Shown: one piece after another, positions 58,930 through 64,000 of the stretch
Position numbering within the stretch: position 1 is the first letter of the stretch
Layout of the letters: each line of letters begins with the position of its first letter
From: JANMJD01 sp963828405
Lineage (GTDB): Bacteria > Actinomycetota > Acidimicrobiia > Acidimicrobiales > Ilumatobacteraceae
Assembly: GCA_963828405.1 (NCBI GenBank)
Contig: CAWHEG010000031.1
Coordinates: 2,914,001 to 2,978,000, forward strand
DNA length: 64,000 nt
Direction: 5' to 3'
Notes under the pieces: generated by a model
Database searches by the model: none
What the model was told of the DNA's origin: nothing
The model's input: only the letters and a program-made list of their open reading frames with translations
Program-made: the position numbers and the translations under genes

Positions 58930-60513
58930 GTGCTGACAGAACTGCACATCGAGCACCTCGGCGTCATCGCCGCGCTCGACCTGGTGCTCGGGCCAGGCCT
59001 CACCGTGCTCAGTGGTGAGACCGGTGCCGGCAAGACGATGCTCGTCGAGGCCATCAACCTGCTGGTCGGGGGCCGCTCCGACGGTTCACTCGTCCGCCCC
59101 GGAGCGGCCGAGGCGCGTGTCGAGGGGCGCTTCGTGATCGACGACGACGAACTGGTCCTCGCTCGGGTGATCCCGTCCGACGGCCGGTCGCGGGCCTACG
59201 TCAACGGTCGTCTGGCAACCGTGTCGACGCTGGCCGAGGAGGGCGTGCGCCTCGTCGACCTGCATGGCCAGCATGCGCACCAGAGCCTGCTCGGCGCCGC
59301 CGCGCAACGGCGGGCACTCGACCACTTCGGGCGGATCGACCTGGCGCCGCTGCGCGCCGCGCGGGCGATGCTGACCGAGGTCGAGGCGCTCCAGGCGGCC
59401 CTCGGCGGCGACGAACGGGCCCGGGCCAGGGAGCTCGACCTGGTCCGCTTCCAGGTGGCCGAGCTCGACGGCGCCGATCTCGCGGATCCCGACGAGGAGG
59501 AGCGGCTCGACCAGTCCGAATCACTGCTCGCCGGGGCGCTCGTCCACCGCGAGACAGCCGAGCGGGCGCTCGCCGCGCTCACCGGCGACGGTGGGGCGCT
59601 CGACGCCCTCGGCGTGGCGATCGCCGCCCTGGGCGGGCGCGGCGGGCCCTTCACGGAGGAGGAGGCACGACTGCGCATGCTGGCCGCCGAGCTGGCCGAC
59701 GCGGCCGCCGAGCTGCGCAACCGCAGCGAGGCGATCGAGGAGGACCCCGAGCGGCTGTCCGCGGTGCGCGCCCGACGCCAGCAGATCCGCGACCTGTCAC
59801 GCAAGTACGGCGAGACGATCGCCGACATGCAGTCGTACCACGCCGAGGCCGCCCATCGGCTCGACGAACTCGTCGCCGTCGAGGCCCGCGCCGCCGGGCT
59901 GGACGCCGAGCGCGAGGCGGCCGAGGGCGCGCTGCGCGCCGCGGAGGCCATTGTCGGGCGCCGGCGCCGCGAGGCGGCTCCCGAGCTCGCCGCGCTGGTG
60001 GCCGGGCACCTGCAGGAGCTGGCGATGGCCAAGGCACGGGTCGAGATCGCCGTCGGGGCCGACCCGGGCGACGAGGTGACGTTCCTGCTCGGTGCGAACG
60101 CCGGGGAGCCCGCCTTGCCCCTGGCCCGGGTCGCTTCGGGCGGCGAGCTGGCCCGGTGCATGCTCGCCCTGCGCCTCGTGCTCACCGAGGCGCCCGACAC
60201 GTTGGTGTTCGACGAGGTCGATGCCGGTGTCGGGGGTGCTGCGGCACTGGCGGTGGGGGAGGCACTGGCGAGGCTCGGTGAGCGCCACCAGGTCCTCGTC
60301 GTCACCCACCTCCCGCAGGTCGCCGCGCAGGCCGACACCCAGGTGGTCGTCACGAAGTCGACGTCGGCGGGGCGGACGCAGGCCTTCGCCGAGATCGTCT
60401 CGGGTGACCGCCGGGTCGAGGAGATCTCGCGGATGCTCGCCGGCCGGGCCGACAGCGCCGCTGCGTTGCAGCACGCAGAGGAGTTGCTCCGCCTCGCCCG
60501 GGCCAGGCGCTGA
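58930..60513 (+). CDS. recN: DNA repair protein RecN
   Basis: SMC-like ATPase for double-strand-break repair. 527 aa. Walker A GETGAGKTM (29-37), central coiled-coil arms (about residues 150-370), signature ASGGELARCMLAL and Walker B LVFDEVDAGVGG, D-loop region VTHLPQVAAQA. Ends with EEISRMLAG as in other RecN proteins. GTG start. Part of the tlyA-nadK-recN cluster. Confidence 0.96.
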   Translation: MLTELHIEHLGVIAALDLVLGPGLTVLSGETGAGKTMLVEAINLLVGGRSDGSLVRPGAAEARVEGRFVIDDDELVLARVIPSDGRSRAYVNGRLATVSTLAEEGVRLVDLHGQHAHQSLLGAAAQRRALDHFGRIDLAPLRAARAMLTEVEALQAALGGDERARARELDLVRFQVAELDGADLADPDEEERLDQSESLLAGALVHRETAERALAALTGDGGALDALGVAIAALGGRGGPFTEEEARLRMLAAELADAAAELRNRSEAIEEDPERLSAVRARRQQIRDLSRKYGETIADMQSYHAEAAHRLDELVAVEARAAGLDAEREAAEGALRAAEAIVGRRRREAAPELAALVAGHLQELAMAKARVEIAVGADPGDEVTFLLGANAGEPALPLARVASGGELARCMLALRLVLTEAPDTLVFDEVDAGVGGAAALAVGEALARLGERHQVLVVTHLPQVAAQADTQVVVTKSTSAGRTQAFAEIVSGDRRVEEISRMLAGRADSAAALQHAEELLRLARARR

Positions 60514-60603
60514 GCTCGCGGTGTCCGGGCGTGCTCGGACACCGCCTTCATCGACGATTCACCGAAGTCGGCGCCATCCACACGTTCCAGGACCGGGTGG
60601 GCG

Positions 60604-60609
60604 TATCCT
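60604..60609 (+). promoter_or_regulatory. -10 element of pyrG
   Basis: TATCCT with a predicted start near 60617. That leaves a leader of about 31 nt to the GTG at 60648, with GGGAG 8 bp before it. Confidence 0.45.
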
Positions 60610-60647
60610 GGGCTTCCGTCATGTTGTCGATTGACGGGAGCCCAGCA

Positions 60648-62330
60648 GTGGCAGAGACAAGCGGTCCGAAGCACATCTTCGTGACCGGAGGGGTCGCCAG
60701 TTCGCTCGGCAAGGGCTTGACCGCATCGTCGCTCGGACGCCTGCTCAAGCTGCGTGGCCTGCGGGTCACGATGCAGAAGCTCGATCCGTACATCAACGTC
60801 GATCCGGGGACGATGAACCCGTTCGAGCACGGTGAGGTGTTCGTCACCGACGACGGGGGCGAGACCGACCTCGACCTCGGTCATTACGAGCGGTACATCG
60901 ACGAGAGCCTCACGAAGGCGTCGAATGCGACCACGGGCTCGATCTACCAGGCCGTGCTGGCCGCCGAACGGCGGGGTGACTACCTCGGCAAGACGGTCCA
61001 GGTGATCCCGCACATCACCGACGAGATCAAGCGGCGGATCCAGCGGCTCACCGCCGGCGACGTCGATGTCGTGATCACCGAGGTGGGCGGCACCGTCGGT
61101 GACATCGAGATCCTCCCGTTCCTCGAGGCCATCCGCCAGTTCCGCAAGGTGGCCGGGAGGGACAACATCTGCTACCTGCACGTCACGCTGGTGCCGTTCA
61201 TCGGGCCGTCGGGTGAGCAGAAGACCAAGCCGACGCAGCACTCGGTCACCGAGCTGCGCAGCCGCGGCATCCAGCCCGACGTCATCGTCTGCCGCTCGGC
61301 GGAACCGCTCGGGTCGAAGCTGAAGGCCAAGATCTCGGCGCTGTGCGACGTCGACGAGCGGGCCGTGGTCAACGCCGCCGACGCCCGCAACATCTACGAA
61401 CTACCGCTGATCCTCCACCACGAGGGACTCGACGACGTGGTCTGCGACGTCCTGCGGATCGACCGACCGATCGACCTGCGACCCCTCGAGAGCCTCGTCG
61501 CCAAGGTCGAATCGGCCACGCTTCCCGTGCGGATCGGCCTGATCGGCAAGTACATCGACCTTCCCGACGCCTACCTGTCGGTGGTCGAGAGCCTCAAGCA
61601 TGCCGGGTTCCACCACGGGGCGAGGATCGAGCTCGACTGGATCCAGGCCGAGAACGTCGAAGGACTGCTCGCCGCCGGGCGGATGTCCCACCTCGACGGC
61701 ATGGTGATCCCCGGCGGCTTCGGCGAGCGCGGGTTCGAAGGCAAGATCGCCGCCGCCGGCTATGCCCGTGAGCAGCAGATCCCCTGCCTCGGGCTGTGCC
61801 TCGGGCTGCAGGCGATGACGATCGACTTCGCCCGCAACGTGCTCGGCCTGGCGGGCGCCAACTCCGCGGAGATGGACCCGGGGACCCCCCACCCGGTGAT
61901 CGACCTGATGCACGACCAACGCGACGTGTCGGACAAGGGCGGCACGCAGCGGCTGGGAGCGTGCCCGGCGGTGCTCGAGGCCGGCTCCAAGGTGCACGCG
62001 GCCTATGGCGAGCTGGTCGTGTCGGAGCGGCACCGTCACCGCTACGAGTTCAACGCCTCGCTCAAGCCGATGTTCGAGGCGGCCGGGCTGCGCTGCAGCG
62101 GGATCTCGCCCGACCGGCGCCTCGTCGAGTTCATCGAGCTCGACGGTCATCCGTGGTGGGTCGGCACCCAGGCCCATCCCGAGTTCAAGAGCCGTCCCGA
62201 CCGTCCCCATCCGTTGTTCCGCGAGCTGATCGGGGCGGCGCTGGTCCGCCGGGAGGGGCGCAACCCCCACCTCATCCCGGTCGAACCGCTGGTCAAGGTC
62301 GTGACCGCCGAAGCCTCGTCGGCGGCATGA
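60648..62330 (+). CDS. pyrG: CTP synthase
   Basis: ATP- and glutamine-dependent amination of UTP to CTP. 560 aa. The synthetase domain opens KHIFVTGGVASSLGKGLTAS. The C-terminal class I glutaminase carries the nucleophile Cys in IPCLGLCLGLQAMTI, and His-Pro-Glu in GTQAHPEFKSRP. The GTG at 60648 is chosen for its ribosome binding site; the ATG at 60621 is possible. The stop overlaps the NUDIX gene (ATGA). Confidence 0.96.
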   Translation: MAETSGPKHIFVTGGVASSLGKGLTASSLGRLLKLRGLRVTMQKLDPYINVDPGTMNPFEHGEVFVTDDGGETDLDLGHYERYIDESLTKASNATTGSIYQAVLAAERRGDYLGKTVQVIPHITDEIKRRIQRLTAGDVDVVITEVGGTVGDIEILPFLEAIRQFRKVAGRDNICYLHVTLVPFIGPSGEQKTKPTQHSVTELRSRGIQPDVIVCRSAEPLGSKLKAKISALCDVDERAVVNAADARNIYELPLILHHEGLDDVVCDVLRIDRPIDLRPLESLVAKVESATLPVRIGLIGKYIDLPDAYLSVVESLKHAGFHHGARIELDWIQAENVEGLLAAGRMSHLDGMVIPGGFGERGFEGKIAAAGYAREQQIPCLGLCLGLQAMTIDFARNVLGLAGANSAEMDPGTPHPVIDLMHDQRDVSDKGGTQRLGACPAVLEAGSKVHAAYGELVVSERHRHRYEFNASLKPMFEAAGLRCSGISPDRRLVEFIELDGHPWWVGTQAHPEFKSRPDRPHPLFRELIGAALVRREGRNPHLIPVEPLVKVVTAEASSAA

Positions 62331-62920
62331 ACGCCGGCGGTTTCCGCCGGCTGGGCGAGGAGACGGTCCACCGGGGAGGGATCTGGCACGTGGCCGTGGC
62401 CGAGTACGAATCGCCCGACGGTACTCGCTTCCGCCGCGACATCGTCCGTTCGCCCGGCGCGGTGAGCGCGGTCCCGATCCTGTTCGGCGAGGACGGTTCG
62501 GCGACGGTGGTGCTCGTGCGCCAGTGGCGCCCGAGCATCGAACGGGAGATGCTCGAGGCGCCGGCCGGCATGCGCGACAAGGACGGCGAATCACCCGCGG
62601 CCACCGCCCGGCGCGAGCTGATCGAGGAGGCCGGCTACGAGGCGGCCGAACTCGAGCTGCTCACCATCTACCACCCGTCGGCGGGGATGACCGACGGTAC
62701 GCACCACGTCTACCTGGCCACCGGGCTGCGAGCAGTCGACCGGGCGCTCGAGGGGCCCGAGGAGCAGTACATGGATGTCGTCCACCTACCGCTGGCCGAG
62801 GCTGTGGCGATGATCGCCACCGGCGGGATCACTGCGTCGAACACCGTGATCGGCCTGCTGCTCACGGAACGCCGGCTGATCGAGCGAGGCGTGATCGGTG
62901 CTGCCGCCGGAGCCGGCTGA
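62327..62920 (+). CDS. NUDIX hydrolase, ADP-ribose pyrophosphatase-like
   Basis: 197 aa. Nudix box GMRDKDGESPAATARRELIE followed by EAGY, with one extra residue before the first Glu as in actinobacterial ADP-ribose pyrophosphatases. EREMLEAPAGMRDKDGE and YHPSAGMTDGTHHVYLA fit that subfamily. Cleaves ADP-ribose by family; substrate unproven here. ATGA overlap with pyrG; the end overlaps xerD by 23 bp. Confidence 0.9.
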   Translation: MNAGGFRRLGEETVHRGGIWHVAVAEYESPDGTRFRRDIVRSPGAVSAVPILFGEDGSATVVLVRQWRPSIEREMLEAPAGMRDKDGESPAATARRELIEEAGYEAAELELLTIYHPSAGMTDGTHHVYLATGLRAVDRALEGPEEQYMDVVHLPLAEAVAMIATGGITASNTVIGLLLTERRLIERGVIGAAAGAG

Positions 62921-63875
62921 ACCGGTCGCCGACGCCGACGGTCGCCACATCGGCCGCGCTCTCGACGAGTTCCTGAGCTGGCTGGTCGTCGAGCGGGGCC
63001 GCTCGCTGAACACCGTCGCCGCCTACCGGCGCGACCTGTTGCGTTACGCCGCCCACCTGGCCGGACGGGGGACGACCGTCGTCTCGGCGACCCCCGACGA
63101 CGTTCTCGGCTTCGTCGCGGCGCTGCGCGCCGGCGGTCTGGCCGCGGCATCCGTCGCCCGCGCCCTCGCTGCCGCCCGCCAGTTCCACCGGTTCTGCGTC
63201 GACGAGGGGATCCGTCCCGACGACCCCACCGCGCTCGTCGAGTCACCACGCGTGCCGAACGGCCTGCCCAGGCCGCTGAACGAGGAGGAGGTGGAGCGCC
63301 TGCTCGCCGCGGTCACCGGCGTGGACCCCATCGCCCGGCGTGACCGGGCCATCCTCGAGCTGCTCTACGCAACCGGCATGCGGGTGTCGGAGCTGTGCGG
63401 GCTGTCCCTCGGTGACCTGGATCTCGATGACACGATGGTCCGGGTGTTCGGCAAGGGCGCCAAGGAGCGCATCGTCCCGTTCGGCGCCCCGGCCTACCGC
63501 GCGCTGGGGGACTGGCTGAGCGCCGATGGGCGCGGCGCCCTGATCCCCACGCGCTGGGCCCGGCGCGGCGACGCCGAGGCGCTCTTCCTGGGCCGGCGGG
63601 GGGCTCGGCTCGGCCGCCAGCACGTGTGGATGATCCTGCGCGGGTACGGCGAGCGCTGTGGCCTGGCCGACCGCCTGTCACCCCACGTGCTGCGGCATTC
63701 GTGCGCCACCCACCTGCTCGACCACGGCGCCGATCTGCGCATCGTCCAGGAGATGCTCGGTCACGCCTCGATCGCCACGACCCAGATCTATACGCGGGTC
63801 TCCCAGGAACGGCTGTGGGAGGTCTACCGCCGGGCTCATCCGCGCGCCCGGACGGGTGGGGCACCCAGGCCTTAG
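62898..63875 (+). CDS. xerD: Tyrosine recombinase XerD-like
   Basis: Site-specific recombinase that resolves chromosome dimers. 325 aa. N-terminal SAM-like domain (LDEFLSWLVVERGRSLNTVA). Catalytic residues in TGMRVSELCGLSL (Arg), GKGAKERIVP (Lys), HVLRHSCATHLLDHG (His-x-x-Arg), LGHASIATTQIYTRV (His and the Tyr nucleophile). GTG start inside the NUDIX 3' end. The XerC/XerD distinction is not certain. Confidence 0.93.
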   Translation: MLPPEPAEPVADADGRHIGRALDEFLSWLVVERGRSLNTVAAYRRDLLRYAAHLAGRGTTVVSATPDDVLGFVAALRAGGLAAASVARALAAARQFHRFCVDEGIRPDDPTALVESPRVPNGLPRPLNEEEVERLLAAVTGVDPIARRDRAILELLYATGMRVSELCGLSLGDLDLDDTMVRVFGKGAKERIVPFGAPAYRALGDWLSADGRGALIPTRWARRGDAEALFLGRRGARLGRQHVWMILRGYGERCGLADRLSPHVLRHSCATHLLDHGADLRIVQEMLGHASIATTQIYTRVSQERLWEVYRRAHPRARTGGAPRP

Positions 63876-63878
63876 CAT
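63873..63878 (+). promoter_or_regulatory. -10 element of the last gene, leaderless
   Basis: TAGCAT overlaps the xerD stop, and 6 bp later comes the GTG at 63885, the same layout as mihF overlapping pyrF. Confidence 0.55.
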
Positions 63879-63884
63879 CGCCCG

Positions 63885-64000
63885 GTGGCCCAGGGATGGC
63901 ATCTGATCAAGCGCCTCGCCACATCACTGCCCCGCCATCCGCCCACTCCGGCCGACGAGGAGTGGGCGGTGACCCACCTGCAGCCGGGTGAGCGGGCCCT
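63885..64000 (+). CDS. 5' end of a gene, possibly an HD-domain protein
   Basis: Truncated by the window edge; 38 codons read WHLIKRLATSLPRHPPTPAD then EEWAVTHLQPGERAL. By eye this resembles the N-terminus of an HD-domain protein often found after xerD in actinobacteria. The metal-binding motif would lie beyond the window, so the call is tentative. Confidence 0.5.
   Translation, partial: MAQGWHLIKRLATSLPRHPPTPADEEWAVTHLQPGERA

Overview
The window is high-GC actinobacterial DNA. Gene content, the 16S/23S sequence, leaderless promoters of the TAnnnT type, mIHF, a type-2 PyrF and the extended 23S all suggest the class Acidimicrobiia (an Ilumatobacter-like lineage). That placement is a judgement from sequence character; no search was run. 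Almost all of the window is core housekeeping DNA. Accessory signals are concentrated in three places: the sugar ABC operon, the arginine cluster with its insertion sequence, and a few unusual gene ends.

Layout. 1-9.2 kb: pyrimidine synthesis (carA 3' end, carB, pyrD, pyrF), then mihF, gmk, rpoZ, coaBC and metK, packed with GTGA/ATGA overlaps. 9.2-13.6 kb: a helicase-degenerate priA, an RsmC-like methyltransferase on the minus strand, def, fmt, and a MogA/MoaB-type protein. 13.7-19.0 kb: an Frc-type sugar ABC operon on the minus strand. Its binding-protein gene carries two identical 981-bp domain copies in one reading frame. It faces a divergent LacI-family regulator across three related operators. 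19.0-24.3 kb: aroE, hisG, a small cold-shock-like protein, an alkyltransferase-like protein, a DUF1844 protein, then infC (AUA start), rpmI, rplT and a SpoU methyltransferase. 24.4-32.1 kb: a large secreted beta-propeller protein, a DUF2277 protein, pheST, a YqgE/AlgH protein and a DUF4230 membrane protein.

32.1-40.0 kb: arginine cluster argC-argB-argD-argF-argR-[IS110]-argH. A double palindrome lies at the argC promoter, argR is frameshifted in its DNA-binding domain, and an IS110-family element with a zinc-ribbon partner gene sits exactly at the argR/argH junction. argJ and argG are not in the cluster. 40.0-43.1 kb: a 3-methyladenine glycosylase, a DUF2332 protein and tyrS. 43.1-48.6 kb: a complete rRNA operon (16S-23S-5S, no spacer tRNA) with promoter, RNase III-type processing stems and terminator. 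48.6-56.6 kb: a TPR protein with a disordered N-terminus, class I aldolase, korA-korB, a DUF1015 protein and a HAD phosphatase. 56.6-64.0 kb: a histone-like/phasin-like protein, tlyA, nadK, recN, pyrG, a NUDIX hydrolase, xerD, and the 5' end of a further gene.

How the genes work together. The first block feeds UTP/CTP synthesis (carAB, pyrD, pyrF, with pyrG far downstream) and SAM/CoA supply. The arg block is one translationally coupled operon under a presumed ArgR operator, now cut by an IS. The Frc-type operon looks locally controlled by its LacI neighbour. Many single genes appear to be transcribed from -10-only promoters that put the start codon at or next to +1.
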